A stretch of 64,000 nt of DNA. Origin: Frigoribacterium sp. Leaf186. GTDB taxonomy: Bacteria; Actinomycetota; Actinomycetes; Actinomycetales; Microbacteriaceae. The notes below the pieces were generated by a model that saw nothing but the letters and a program-made list of their open reading frames with translations, did no database searches and was not told where the DNA came from. How positions within the stretch are numbered: position 1 is the stretch's first letter; every line of letters begins with the position of its first letter. The position numbers and the translations under genes were made by a program. Below, one piece after another: positions 44,785 through 54,037 of the stretch. Location of the stretch: positions 179,075 through 243,074 of the forward strand of contig NZ_LMPQ01000010.1 of the NCBI RefSeq assembly GCF_001423905.1, read 5' to 3'.

Positions 44785-45189
44785 GTGAGCGAGAAGACCG
44801 AAGTCCGCACCGGCGGCGCACCGACCCCCATCTCGACCTTCTCGCAGGGCGTGCTCAAGAACGGGTTCCTCAGCGTCTCGGGTCAGGGGCCGCAAGACCC
44901 CGGCACGGGCGAGTACCTGCACGCGGGCGACCTCACGTCGCAGACCGTCCGCACGCTCGACAACGTCAAGGCCGTCGTCGAGGGCGCCGGCGGCACGTTC
45001 GACGACGTCGTGTCGCTGCGGGTCTTCCTCACGACGCGAGACGACTTCGCCGAGATGAACGCCGCCTACGAGACCTACCTGCTGCAGAACGTGCCGAGCG
45101 GCGTGTTCCCCACCCGCACGACGGTCTTCGTCGAGCTGCCGAACGAGGCCATGCTCGTCGAGATCGACGCACTCGCCGTCCTCAGCTGA
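44785..45189 (+). CDS. RidA-family enamine/imine deaminase
   Basis: A 134-residue RidA/YjgF-type protein (LSVSGQGPQDPGTGEYL, TVRTLDNVKAVVEGAGG, VSLRVFLTTRDDFAEMNAAY, RTTVFVELPNEAMLVEIDA). These hydrolyse reactive enamine or imine intermediates made by PLP dehydratases. It is divergent from the D-serine-dehydratase-like gene, which fits clearing 2-aminoacrylate. GTG start; only a weak purine-rich run (AGAAGAG) upstream. Confidence 0.88.
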   Translation: MSEKTEVRTGGAPTPISTFSQGVLKNGFLSVSGQGPQDPGTGEYLHAGDLTSQTVRTLDNVKAVVEGAGGTFDDVVSLRVFLTTRDDFAEMNAAYETYLLQNVPSGVFPTRTTVFVELPNEAMLVEIDALAVLS

Positions 45190-45218
45190 GGCACGCCGAG
45201 ACCGCAGGAGGCGCGGGC

Positions 45219-45845
45219 TCAGTCCGCCGTGCCCGTCACCACCACGGTCTTCCGCGACCACGTCGCGTCGGTCAGCTGTGCCAGCATGAAACGAGCGACG
45301 TCGGCCCGGGTGACGTGGATGCCGCGCCCCTCGGGAAGCTTCTCCCCCGTGGCGAGCGACCCGGTCGCCGGGTCGTCGGTGAGCCGCGTCGGGTAGACGA
45401 GGGTCCAGTCGAGGCCGCTCTCGCGCACCTCGGCGTCGGCGACCTCCTTCGCGGCGTAGACCTTGCCGAGCACGGTGTGGAAGAACACCTTCTGCAGCGT
45501 GTTCGCGTCGTCCTGGCTGTCGCCGACGCCGAACGCCGAGCAGACCACCAGCCGGTCGACCCCTGCCTCGCGCATCGCCGGCAGCAGGGCCCGTCCGACC
45601 TCGACCTCGACCGGGTGCCGGATGTTGCGCGAACCGATCGCGTTGAGCACCGCGTCCTGCCCGGTGACGGCCGCCCTGACGTCGTCCGGCGAGGTCGCGT
45701 CGCCCGTGAGCACCCGCACGCCGTCGGTCACGTCGAGCGCCGAGGCGTCGCGGACGAGCACCGTCACGTCGTGCCCCGCCGACAGCGCGACGCGCAGCAC
45801 GTGCGAGCCCGTGCCTCCGGTCGCACCCAGCACCAGAACCTTCAT
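45219..45845 (-). CDS. NmrA-like NAD(P)-binding protein
   Basis: A 208-residue SDR-fold protein: N-terminal KVLVLGATGGTGSHVLRVAL (NAD(P) loop GATGGTG), then DAVLNAIGS, VVCSAFGVGDSQDD and LDWTLVYPTRL. The family acts as NAD(P)H sensor or oxidoreductase; no catalytic Tyr-x3-Lys is obvious beyond KVYAAKE. ATG start with AGGAGG only 4 nt upstream, formed by the decamer AGGAGGCGCG. Converges on ridA. Confidence 0.85.
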   Translation of the reverse strand: MKVLVLGATGGTGSHVLRVALSAGHDVTVLVRDASALDVTDGVRVLTGDATSPDDVRAAVTGQDAVLNAIGSRNIRHPVEVEVGRALLPAMREAGVDRLVVCSAFGVGDSQDDANTLQKVFFHTVLGKVYAAKEVADAEVRESGLDWTLVYPTRLTDDPATGSLATGEKLPEGRGIHVTRADVARFMLAQLTDATWSRKTVVVTGTAD

Positions 45846-46046
45846 CGCGCCTCCTGTCGTTCATCGAAGCGAACACCGTCCGGCCGGGGCGGGGCCGGGA
45901 GAACCCGATCGACGACCTGGACGGCCGGGCGGTAGGGCGTCGCGGGGAGGGTCGACCGGACCAGGGGGCGGCCGAACCGGGCAGGCCGACGTGCGCCGGC
46001 CTGGTGCTCGGGGCGGGGTCCGCGGGGCCGGCTCTGCAGGGCGGGG

Positions 46047-47780
46047 TCAGCGGAGGCGGCGACCGGCAGCCCAGAGGCCGACCAGCCCCGACGGGCCGAG
46101 CCGGGGCGTCGTGTAGGTGGCCCGGTCGACGTAGGCCCGAGGGTCGATCAGCTGCAGGTCGGCGACGGCCCCGGGAGCGACGCCGAGCGCGCCTCCTCCG
46201 CGACCGACGGCGCGACCCTCCGCCCCGCCACCGGGCTCGAAGCCACCGCCGCCGCCCACCCCGCCGTCGACCCCGCCCGGCCGGCCGGCGCCCAGCCCGA
46301 ACCGCGAGGAGGCGCGGGTCGACATCCGAGCGATCGCCTCGCCCCGCGACAGCACGGCCTGCGTCCCCGCACCGGCGTACGTGTCGAGCACGCGCGAGAA
46401 GGTGCCGAACAGCCTCGGGTGCACGGTGCCGGTCTCGCGTGGAAGGCCGTCCGAGCCGACCAGGGTGTGCGGCCAGGCGAGCGCCGTCCGCATGCCCTCG
46501 AGGTCGGTGTGGAAGACGATGACGGTCAGCGACCCGCGCTCGGCGAGGACGAGGTCGGCGAGCACCTCGCGCGGGTCGGCGCCGACCACCGCCGCGACGT
46601 CGGACAACGATCGCCCCTCGAACGGCTCGTGCTCGGGCCGGGTGAACCCGGCCAGCGAGATGCGCGACGGCCCGATCGCGGCGTACTGGTTCTCGAGCGT
46701 CGAGCCGGTCCACGGCTCGAGCAGCCCGTCGAGCACCTGTCGTCGCGAGCGCGTGCCGGGCCGCAGCGCCTCGAGCAGGCTCTCGACCCCGCGGTCGGCG
46801 GTCGCCGGCGGGAAGAGCGACGCCACGGTCGTGCTGCCCGCGTCGTAGGGGTAGACGTCGGCGCTGACGTCGACCCCGTCGTGGCGCAGGGCGTCGAGGT
46901 GCTCGACGACCGCGGGCATGCCCCCGACGTTGCGCGGACCCGTCACCTTGAGGTGGCTGACGTGCACGGCCGCCCCGGTCTCGCGCCCGAGCGACGCCAG
47001 TTCGTCGACGGAGGCGCGCAACCCGTCGGCCTCGTTGCGGACGTGGGCGACGAGCAGCTTGCCGCGCGCCGCGCACTCGCGCGCCAGTGCGACGAGCTCG
47101 GGCCGGTCGGCGGCGTCGCCGGGCGCGTACATCAGGCCGAGCGAGACGCCGAGGGCGCCCGCGTCGAGCGCCTCGCCGACCGACGCCGCGATGCGTGACC
47201 GCTCGGCGCGGTCGGCCGGCCGGCGCTCGAACCCGACGACGGCCGCCCGCAGGGGCGCGTGCGGCACGAGCGTCGCCGCGTGCAGGCCGAACCGCCCGTC
47301 CGCGTCGCCCTCGGCCAGCGTCCGCACGTAGTCGGCGAAGGTCGGCCAGGTCCGGCGGGGGAACTCCCCCAGCACCGGCCTCGAGTAGTCCGCGAGCGAG
47401 CGGTCGCCGGGGTCGACCGGCGACGGCGCCACGCCTTGGCCGCAGTTGCCGACGATCGTGGTCGTGACGCCCTGCCCGGTCTTCGGCTCGACCCCGCCCG
47501 GGCGGAACAACGCCGCGTCGTCGTGCGCGTGCACGTCGACGAAGCCGGGCAGCACGTCGAGCCCCGTCGCGTCGATCACCTCGACCCCGCTGGCGGCCCC
47601 GGCGGCCCCGATCGCCCCACCGGCCCCGGACGAGGAGGCGCGGTGCCCGCCACCGACGGACGCCGCCGCCCCGGGGCCGACGGCCGAGACCACCCCGTCG
47701 CGCACGACGACGTCGGCGACGCGACCCGCGCCTCCGGAGCCGTCCCAGACCGTGCCGCCCACGAGCACCAGCGTCGTCAC
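46047..47780 (-). CDS. N-acyl-D-amino-acid deacylase
   Basis: A 577-residue amidohydrolase. Metal motif GFVDVHAHDDAALFRPG (HAH), FYQGVTTTIVGNCGQGVAP-type loop, VAHVRNEAD, AVHVSHLK and VGSDGLPRETGTVHPRLFGTF, all hallmarks of D-aminoacylases, which free D-amino acids from N-acyl forms. Three Gly/Ala/Ser-rich insertions (near 40-60, and two after residue 490) contain RASS or AGG peptides from decamer copies. Lies behind nagB on the same strand with a 51-bp gap, so it may belong to the amino-sugar operon. GTG start, weak signals upstream. Confidence 0.85.
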   Translation of the reverse strand: MTTLVLVGGTVWDGSGGAGRVADVVVRDGVVSAVGPGAAASVGGGHRASSSGAGGAIGAAGAASGVEVIDATGLDVLPGFVDVHAHDDAALFRPGGVEPKTGQGVTTTIVGNCGQGVAPSPVDPGDRSLADYSRPVLGEFPRRTWPTFADYVRTLAEGDADGRFGLHAATLVPHAPLRAAVVGFERRPADRAERSRIAASVGEALDAGALGVSLGLMYAPGDAADRPELVALARECAARGKLLVAHVRNEADGLRASVDELASLGRETGAAVHVSHLKVTGPRNVGGMPAVVEHLDALRHDGVDVSADVYPYDAGSTTVASLFPPATADRGVESLLEALRPGTRSRRQVLDGLLEPWTGSTLENQYAAIGPSRISLAGFTRPEHEPFEGRSLSDVAAVVGADPREVLADLVLAERGSLTVIVFHTDLEGMRTALAWPHTLVGSDGLPRETGTVHPRLFGTFSRVLDTYAGAGTQAVLSRGEAIARMSTRASSRFGLGAGRPGGVDGGVGGGGGFEPGGGAEGRAVGRGGGALGVAPGAVADLQLIDPRAYVDRATYTTPRLGPSGLVGLWAAGRRLR

Positions 47781-47831
47781 GTCGCCGCGACCGTCACCAG
47801 CGCACGATTGCAGGGCGCCCTCACGGGCGGG

Positions 47832-48617
47832 CTACTCGAAGCGCTGCCACTCGGGCTTGTTCTCGTAGGTGTAGCGGTAGTAGTCGGCGAGCTGCAGCAG
47901 GGCTGCGGCGGCTTCGTCGACGACGATCGTGGCGTGCCGGTGCAGCTGCAGCGCGCTGCCCGGGCACATCGCGCTGAGCGGCCCCTCGACCATGCCGGCG
48001 ACCGCCGCGGCCTTGGCCGACCCCTGGGCCACGAGGACGACCTCGTGCGCGTCGAGGATCGTGCCGAGCCCCTGCGTGAGGCAGTGCGTCGGCACCTGCG
48101 AGGGGTCGTCGAAGAAGCGGGCGTTGTCGGCCCGGGTCTGCGGGGCCAGGGTCTTGATGCGGGTGCGCGACGCGAACGACGACGTGGGCTCGTTGAAGCC
48201 GATGTGCCCGTTCGCACCGATGCCGAGGATCTGGACGTCGATGCCGCCCGCGTCGGCGATGGCGCGCTCGTAGTCGACGACCGCGGCCTCGACGTCGGCC
48301 GCCCGGCCGTCGGGCACGCGCACCTTCGAGGCGTCCATGCCCAGCGGCACGACGACGTCGCGGTGGATCACCGACGCGTAGCTCTCGGGGTGCTCGAGCG
48401 GGATGCCGACGTACTCGTCGAGCGCGAACCCCGAGGCACGACCGAAGTCGAGCTCTCCGGCCTCGACCCGCGCGACGAGCGACGCGTAGATGCCGGTGGG
48501 CGACGATCCGGTCGCGAGGCCCAGCACGGCCTCGGGATCGCGTTCGACGACCGACGCGATCTTGCGGGCGGCGACGCGGCCGACCTCGTCGGCGTCGCGG
48601 ACGATGATGATCTCCAT
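47832..48617 (-). CDS. nagB: Glucosamine-6-phosphate deaminase
   Basis: A 261-residue enzyme converting glucosamine-6-P to fructose-6-P and ammonia, after NagA. LGLATGSSPTGIYASLV, ASGFALDEYVGIP (catalytic Asp), LGIGANGHIGFNEP (with His) and ALQLHRHATIVVDEAAA are the NagB signatures. Shine-Dalgarno GGAGG 4-5 nt upstream of ATG. It sits after the GH20 gene in the minus-strand operon. Confidence 0.95.
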   Translation of the reverse strand: MEIIIVRDADEVGRVAARKIASVVERDPEAVLGLATGSSPTGIYASLVARVEAGELDFGRASGFALDEYVGIPLEHPESYASVIHRDVVVPLGMDASKVRVPDGRAADVEAAVVDYERAIADAGGIDVQILGIGANGHIGFNEPTSSFASRTRIKTLAPQTRADNARFFDDPSQVPTHCLTQGLGTILDAHEVVLVAQGSAKAAAVAGMVEGPLSAMCPGSALQLHRHATIVVDEAAAALLQLADYYRYTYENKPEWQRFE

Positions 48618-48724
48618 GGGGCTCCTCCCCGGTCGTGACGGATGCGCAGGCCGAGGCGGAGGCGGCACCTGCGTCGTGACGCAGCCCGCGCCTCCTCCGC
48701 CTCGCGCCTCGAGGCTCGCGCCTC

Positions 48725-50455
48725 TCAGGCCTCGGCGCGGATGTTGGCCACGACCGACTCGATGTACGCCTCGCGCTCTTCTCGCGAGGCCGGGCGGCCG
48801 GGCACGCCCGGACGCTGCTGCCACGGTAGCGGGCCGGACTCGTGCCGGTACTCGACGCCGATCGAGTCGAGGCGTGAGAGGTGCACGGCGAGCCGTGTGG
48901 AGAAGTCGTCGAAGTCGCGCGGCTCGGTGGTCCAGAGCGCCTCGGCGACGGCGCACAGCCTCGGGAACGCGAAGAAGTCGACCGTGCGGGGCGAGTCCAT
49001 GTGCTCGGTCCAGATGTTGGCCTGGCCGCCCAGCACGTGCCGGGCCTCGGCCTCGTCGAGCGCCTCGGGCACCGGCTCGAAGGCGTACACGTCGGCGAGG
49101 GTCAGCGGGATCGACACGGGGATCGGCTCGTCCGACCCGTCCGACTGCCGGTAGTCGAGGTACACCTGGTCGTCGGGGCAGGCGACGACGTCGTAGCCGC
49201 GCCGGGCCGCCGTGATCGCGCCGGTCATGCCGCGCCACGACGCCACCGTCGCGCCGGGCGACATCGCGGCGTTCCCCTCGAGGATCTCGTCCCAGCCGAA
49301 GGTGCGTCGCCCGGCCGCCGCGAGGTGCGCGTCGAGCCGACCGATGAACCAGGCCTGCAGCTCTTCTTCGTCGGCGAGCCCGCGCTCGCGCATCAGCTGC
49401 TGGGTGCGCGGGTCGGCCTGCCACTGCGCCTTGGGGCACTCGTCGCCGCCGATGCCGATCCAGGTGCCCGGGAACAGCTCCATCACCTCGTCGAGCACGT
49501 CGGTGTAGAAGTCGACCGTCGACTGCTCGGTGTTGAGCACGTCCTCGAAGATGCCCCACTCCGTCCCGACGGCGATCTGCCGCGGCGACTCGACCGGCGT
49601 GCCGTCGACCTCGACGGCCCCGACGCCCAGGTGCGGGTAGGCCGTGATCGCGGCCATCGAGTGGCCCGGCACGTCGACCTCGGGCACGACCGTGATGTGG
49701 CGTGCCGCGGCGTAGGCCACGACCTCGCGGATGTCGTCCTGCGTGTAGAAGCCGCCGTGCGGCCGACCGTCCTGGGTCGCGTCCGGCCCCGCCCCGACCT
49801 GCGACGAGCCGCGCCAGGCGCCCACCGAGGTCAGCCGCGGGTACTTCGCGATCTCGATGCGCCAACCCTGGTCCTCGGTGAGATGCCAGTGCAGCGTGTT
49901 CAGCCGGTGCAGCGCCATCAGGTCGACGAAGCGCAGCACGTCGTGCTTCGGCAGGAAGTGCCGCGCGACGTCGAGGTGCGTCCCCCGCCAGCCGAACCGC
50001 GGTCGGTCCTCGACGTCGACGGCGGGCACCACCCAGTCGACGCCCGGCACGAGGGCCGACCGGTACACGGACGCGGGCAGCAGCTGACGCAGCACCTGGG
50101 CGCCGTGGAACGCCCCGGCCGCGTCGCCGCCGGTGATGCGCACCCCGGCGGGTCGCGCCTCCAGCCGGTAGGCCTCGGCCCCGAGCGAGGCGTCCAGGTC
50201 GAACGAGATGCCGGTGCCGTCGGCGCTGCCCTCGCGCAGGGGCAGCCCGGTCGCCGGACGCAGCGCCTGCTGCAGCCAGGCGACGACGCCGGCCAGCTCG
50301 TCGGGCGCCGAGACGCGCGTGGCCGAGTCGAGTCGGAACGCCCCGGAGGCGCGGGTCAGCCGGGCCGGACGCGGCACGATAGCGACGGGTGCGGTCTCGG
50401 GCGTCGTGGTGCCGGGGCGAGCGGGCGTCGAGGTGGTCGAGGGTGTGTGCGTCAC
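48725..50455 (-). CDS. GH20 beta-N-acetylhexosaminidase
   Basis: A 576-residue glycosidase with a GH20b-like N-terminal domain and a catalytic barrel. GTHLDVARHFLP, HRLNTLHWHLTEDQGWRIEI and the catalytic Asp-Glu pair in GIGGDECPKAQW are clear, and WDEILEGN plus WRGMTGAITAARRG follow. No signal peptide, so it cleaves imported oligosaccharides (chitobiose-like) in the cytoplasm to GlcNAc. GTG start, 4 nt after the malG-like stop. LTRASGAFR near the N-terminus carries a decamer copy. Confidence 0.92.
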   Translation of the reverse strand: MTHTPSTTSTPARPGTTTPETAPVAIVPRPARLTRASGAFRLDSATRVSAPDELAGVVAWLQQALRPATGLPLREGSADGTGISFDLDASLGAEAYRLEARPAGVRITGGDAAGAFHGAQVLRQLLPASVYRSALVPGVDWVVPAVDVEDRPRFGWRGTHLDVARHFLPKHDVLRFVDLMALHRLNTLHWHLTEDQGWRIEIAKYPRLTSVGAWRGSSQVGAGPDATQDGRPHGGFYTQDDIREVVAYAAARHITVVPEVDVPGHSMAAITAYPHLGVGAVEVDGTPVESPRQIAVGTEWGIFEDVLNTEQSTVDFYTDVLDEVMELFPGTWIGIGGDECPKAQWQADPRTQQLMRERGLADEEELQAWFIGRLDAHLAAAGRRTFGWDEILEGNAAMSPGATVASWRGMTGAITAARRGYDVVACPDDQVYLDYRQSDGSDEPIPVSIPLTLADVYAFEPVPEALDEAEARHVLGGQANIWTEHMDSPRTVDFFAFPRLCAVAEALWTTEPRDFDDFSTRLAVHLSRLDSIGVEYRHESGPLPWQQRPGVPGRPASREEREAYIESVVANIRAEA

Positions 50456-50459
50456 GGGG

Positions 50460-51413
50460 TCAGCCCTTCACGGCGCCGGCGGACATGCCGGTCACCAGGT
50501 TGCGTTGGATGATCATGAAGAAGACGACGACCGGCAACGAGAACAGCACCGAGGCCGCCATCTGCCCGCCGAAGTCTGTGCCGCTCGTCGGCGTGCTGAA
50601 CGAGGCCAGCCAGACCGGCAGCGTGTACATCGACTGGTCCTTCATGAACGTGTAGGCCACGAGGTAGTCGTTCCAGGCGGCGATGAAGGCGAAGATGCTC
50701 GTCGCGATCATGCCGGGCAGCACGAGCGGGAACATGATGCGCGTCAGCACCTGCCAGGTGCTCGCACCGTCGAGCTGGGCGGCCTCTTCGACTTCGACCG
50801 GGATCGCCAGGAAGAACCCGCGCATCACCCAGATCGAGAACGGCAGCGTCGACGCGACGTACGCCAGGATGAGCCCGCCGTAGGTGCCGAGCAGCCCCAG
50901 GCTGTTGAAGATCAGGAACTGCGGGATCAGCAGGGCCGTCGCCGGCAGCATCTGCACGATCAGGATGAACACCATGATCGTGCGCCGCCCCCGGAACCGG
51001 AACCGCGACAGGGCGGCCGAGGCGAACAGGCCGAGCACGATCGAGAAGATCACGGCGCCCGCGACGACGATGACGCTGTTGCGCAGGTTCGTGAAGAAGT
51101 CCGACTGCGTCACGGCGACGACGAAGTTGTCGAACGTGGGGTTCTGCGGCCAGAACAGCGGGGTCGCCGTCATCACCTCGGGCCGTGGCTTGAACGCCGT
51201 GTTCACCATCCAGTAGACGGGGAACAGCCAGACGAGGCTGAAGACGACCGCGATCGCGTTGCTGACCCAGCGGGGCTTCCGGCGGCGGCGGGTCGGGCGC
51301 GCGGCCGACGGGCGGACGGTGCCGTGGCCCGAGCGCGCCTCCGTGCTCTTCTCGTCGCGGGCGACGGTCTCGGTCGTCGTGGTGCCGACGCCGGCGGGTG
51401 CGGTCGTGGTCAC
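50460..51413 (-). CDS. CUT1 amino-sugar ABC transporter permease (MalG-like)
   Basis: A 317-residue permease. The first ~50 residues are charged and Thr-rich; six hydrophobic segments follow (VVFSLVWLFPVYWMV first), with EAA loop PVEVEEAAQLDGASTWQVLTRIMFPLVLPG. GTG start overlaps the upstream permease stop by 4 nt. Pairs with 51410-52411. Operon context points to chitobiose or GlcNAc import, as DasABC in Streptomyces. Confidence 0.9.
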   Translation of the reverse strand: MTTTAPAGVGTTTTETVARDEKSTEARSGHGTVRPSAARPTRRRRKPRWVSNAIAVVFSLVWLFPVYWMVNTAFKPRPEVMTATPLFWPQNPTFDNFVVAVTQSDFFTNLRNSVIVVAGAVIFSIVLGLFASAALSRFRFRGRRTIMVFILIVQMLPATALLIPQFLIFNSLGLLGTYGGLILAYVASTLPFSIWVMRGFFLAIPVEVEEAAQLDGASTWQVLTRIMFPLVLPGMIATSIFAFIAAWNDYLVAYTFMKDQSMYTLPVWLASFSTPTSGTDFGGQMAASVLFSLPVVVFFMIIQRNLVTGMSAGAVKG

Positions 51414-52411
51414 AGGTCTTCTCCGGATCGGACGAGGTTGCGGACGTAGAACGCGGTCAGCACGACGAGCAGCAGCGTGGTGACCACCGAGATGGCGGCG
51501 CCCTGCCCGATGTCGAAGCCGACGAACGCGGTGACGTAGGTGAAGACGCCGAGGGTCGAGGTCGCGTCGTCGGGGCCGCCGGCCGAGACGAGCCAGATCT
51601 GGTTGAAGGCGTTGAAGTCCCAGATGATCGACAAGATGGTGATCAGCAGCAGAGTCGGCTTGAGGAAGACCAGGGTGACCGTCCGGTAGACGCGCCACTC
51701 GCTCGCGCCGTCGAGCCGCGCGGCCTCTTTGTACTCGAGCGGGATCTGCGTCTCGGCGGCGTACATGGTCAGTGCGATGAAGGGCACGGCCTGCCACACG
51801 ATGAGCATCCAGATGCTCGTGTAGGCGAGGGCCGCGTCGTTCGACCAGTCGACGTTGGTCATGTCGCCGACCAGGCCGGTCTGGGTGAGCAGCCAGTTCG
51901 CGACGCCGTAGCCGGGCTGGAACAGCCACTTCCAGACGATCGACGACGCCACGTTCGGCATAGCCCAGGCGAGGATCAGCACGACGGTCACGGCGTACCG
52001 CATCGGGGTGCCGAGTCGGGTCAGCAGGTGCGAGACGCCGGTGCCGATCAGCACGCTGCCGCCGACCATCGCGGCCGTGAACACGAGCGTGCGGCCGAGC
52101 GACCACCAGAAGTCGGTGTCGGTCAGCAGGGTCGCGTACTGCTGCACGCCGACCGAGTCGTAGGCGCCGGTGAAGAGCGAGCGCTGGTCGTAGTCGGTGA
52201 ACGACGTGAAGACCAAGAACACGATGGGTGCGACGGTCACGGCCAGCAGCACGATGCCGGCCGGCGAGAGCAGCCAGAGCGGGGCGAGCTGGCGCTTCTT
52301 CCCCGGCCGCACCGGAGCCTTCCGCTCGTTCTTCGGGCGCCTGCGGCCCTTCTGGTCGGGCGCAGCGCCGGGCGGGGTCTCGGTGAGACCGGGAGCGATC
52401 GAGAGGGCCAC
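51410..52411 (-). CDS. CUT1 amino-sugar ABC transporter permease (MalF-like)
   Basis: A 333-residue permease with a basic Lys/Arg-rich N-terminus (about 40 residues), six hydrophobic segments, and EAA loop PLEYKEAARLDGASEWRVYRTVTLVFLKP. It follows the binding-protein gene with a 161-bp gap that holds a strong hairpin and a short tandem repeat. Shine-Dalgarno GAAAGAGG about 5 nt before ATG. Confidence 0.9.
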   Translation of the reverse strand: MALSIAPGLTETPPGAAPDQKGRRRPKNERKAPVRPGKKRQLAPLWLLSPAGIVLLAVTVAPIVFLVFTSFTDYDQRSLFTGAYDSVGVQQYATLLTDTDFWWSLGRTLVFTAAMVGGSVLIGTGVSHLLTRLGTPMRYAVTVVLILAWAMPNVASSIVWKWLFQPGYGVANWLLTQTGLVGDMTNVDWSNDAALAYTSIWMLIVWQAVPFIALTMYAAETQIPLEYKEAARLDGASEWRVYRTVTLVFLKPTLLLITILSIIWDFNAFNQIWLVSAGGPDDATSTLGVFTYVTAFVGFDIGQGAAISVVTTLLLVVLTAFYVRNLVRSGEDL

Positions 52412-52460
52412 GGTTCCTCTTTCGGTTCGAGTCCAGGAGGGGCGGGTCGAGGGGGCGGGA

Positions 52461-52490
52461 GCGCCGCGCGATCAGGTGGTCGCGCGGCGC
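52461..52490. repeat. GCGCCGCGCGA hairpin between binding-protein and permease genes
   Basis: 11-bp perfect arms (52461-52471 and 52480-52490). Lies just past the binding-protein stop on the minus strand, where a stem-loop commonly raises the level of the binding-protein mRNA over the permease mRNA. Confidence 0.6.
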
Positions 52491-52512
52491 CCCCGGGGTG
52501 CTGCCGGTGGTC

Positions 52513-52563
52513 GGTGCCGGTTGCCCGGCGGTGCCGGTCGCCCGGCGGTGCCGGTCGCCCGGC
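52513..52563. repeat. Three 17-bp tandem repeats
   Basis: Three units of GGTGCCGGTCGCCCGGC (first with one changed base), just before the binding-protein stop at 52573. Confidence 0.85.
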
Positions 52564-52572
52564 GCCTCGTCG

Positions 52573-53901
52573 TCAGTCGTTCAGTGCCTCGTCGGTGGCC
52601 TCGTCGAAGGACTTCGCCGCGGCCTCGGCCGACTTGGAGCCCGAGACGACCGAGGAGAAGAGCTGGTTGATGCTCTTGTCGCCCTCGAGGGCCGCCCAGT
52701 TCGCACTGGCCGGGGTGGCCTTCGAGTTCAGGGCGGCGTCGAAGAAGCCCTTCTGGATCGGCGTCACGACGCTGCCGGCCGCCTCGATGCCCTCTTCGCT
52801 GTTCGGGATCCAGCCGTCGTTGCCGACGACCCACTCGCTCTGGATGTCGGGGCTGGTGGCGATCTTGGTCCACTGCAGGGCGAGGTCGGAGTTCTGGCTC
52901 TTCGCCGCGATGCCCCAGTCCGAGCCGCCCAGCATGACCGGCTGCGTCTCGCCCGACTTGCCGGGCATCGGGAAGGTGCCGAAGTCGTCGTCGGTCAGCG
53001 CGGGGTTGGCCTTCTTGATCAGGTCGATCGAGCCGTTGGTGTGCAGGATCGTCGCGGTCTTGCCGTCGGCGAAGACCTGCGTCTGGTCGGGCGCGTCGGT
53101 GTCGAGCGTCTGCGAGGCGGGCGTCGAGTAGGCGTTCTGGAACTCCGTGAAGTCCTCGAGACCCTGCTGCGCCTCCTCGCTCTCGAGGCCGGCGGTCCAG
53201 GTGCCGTCACTCGACGTGGCGATCTCGCCGCCGGCGTCCCAGACGAACTGCATGCCCGCGTACCAGTACTGGCCGGGCAGGTAGAAGGCCGAGAAGTCGG
53301 AGGCCGTGTTCGCGGCCTTCACCGCGTCGAGGTCGGCCGTGAGCTCGTCGTAGGTGGTCGGGGCCTCGGTGATGCCGGCCTGGGCCCACATCGTCTTGTT
53401 GTAGATGACGGCGCGGGCACCGGCGAAGCCCGGCACGGCGTACAGCGAGTCGTCGACGGTGGCGGGTTCTTCGAGACCGGTCAGCCAGGTCTGGCCCTGC
53501 TCGAGGTCGTCGCGGTACGACGTCAGGTCGAGCAGCGCGCCGTTCGCGGCGTAGCTGGCGACCTGCGTGTTGCCGAGGTCGAGCACGTCGGGCGGCGTGC
53601 TCGTCGCGAGCGCCGTGCTGATCTTCGTGGTGATGCCGTCCCACTGCTGGATCTGGACGTCGACCTCGGCGCCGGTCTGCTTCGTGAACTCCTCGTTGAT
53701 CGCGTCGATGGTCTCGGGCGTGTAGTCACCCGTCATGACCCAGACGGTCAGGCTCTTCCCGTCGCCCTTGGTCGTGGGGACGGCCTGCGGCGAGTCGGAC
53801 GAGCTGCCGCCCGTGCCCGAGCTCGAGCAGGCGGTCAGGGCGAGTGCCGCGGCCAGGCCCAGGGCCCCGACCGCCGTGTAGCGTTGGATTCGCAATTTCA
53901 T
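52573..53901 (-). CDS. Sugar-binding lipoprotein, amino-sugar CUT1 system
   Basis: A 442-residue solute-binding lipoprotein: KLRIQRYTAVGALGLAAALALTAC, lipobox LTAC, then the mature fold (LTVWVMTGDYTPETIDAINEEF, VIYNKTMWAQAGI, MLGGSDWGIAAKSQ). The start at 53901 is chosen because it gives a standard signal peptide; GAGGAG lies directly before the ATG, and an ATG 30 nt upstream (53931) is the alternative. First gene of the transporter group, downstream of the ROK regulator. Confidence 0.88.
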   Translation of the reverse strand: MKLRIQRYTAVGALGLAAALALTACSSSGTGGSSSDSPQAVPTTKGDGKSLTVWVMTGDYTPETIDAINEEFTKQTGAEVDVQIQQWDGITTKISTALATSTPPDVLDLGNTQVASYAANGALLDLTSYRDDLEQGQTWLTGLEEPATVDDSLYAVPGFAGARAVIYNKTMWAQAGITEAPTTYDELTADLDAVKAANTASDFSAFYLPGQYWYAGMQFVWDAGGEIATSSDGTWTAGLESEEAQQGLEDFTEFQNAYSTPASQTLDTDAPDQTQVFADGKTATILHTNGSIDLIKKANPALTDDDFGTFPMPGKSGETQPVMLGGSDWGIAAKSQNSDLALQWTKIATSPDIQSEWVVGNDGWIPNSEEGIEAAGSVVTPIQKGFFDAALNSKATPASANWAALEGDKSINQLFSSVVSGSKSAEAAAKSFDEATDEALND

Positions 53902-54001
53902 CTCCTCGTTCTCGAAGCGGGGATGCCGCATCGCTGTGGTCCCGGCCCGCGCTCGCACAAGCGTCGGGTCGGGAATGCGGCACGGGCGAAGGCCCTCGCC
54001 G

Positions 54002-54024
54002 CCTCCGGGGGTGGGCCCCCGAGG
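54002..54024. terminator. CCTCCGGGGG hairpin after the ROK regulator gene
   Basis: CCTCCGGGGG pairs (near-perfectly) with CCCCCGAGG around TGGG, 14 bp past the regulator's stop on the minus strand. Possible terminator or attenuator before the binding-protein gene. Confidence 0.5.
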
Positions 54025-54037
54025 TCTGTGGTGGGGC

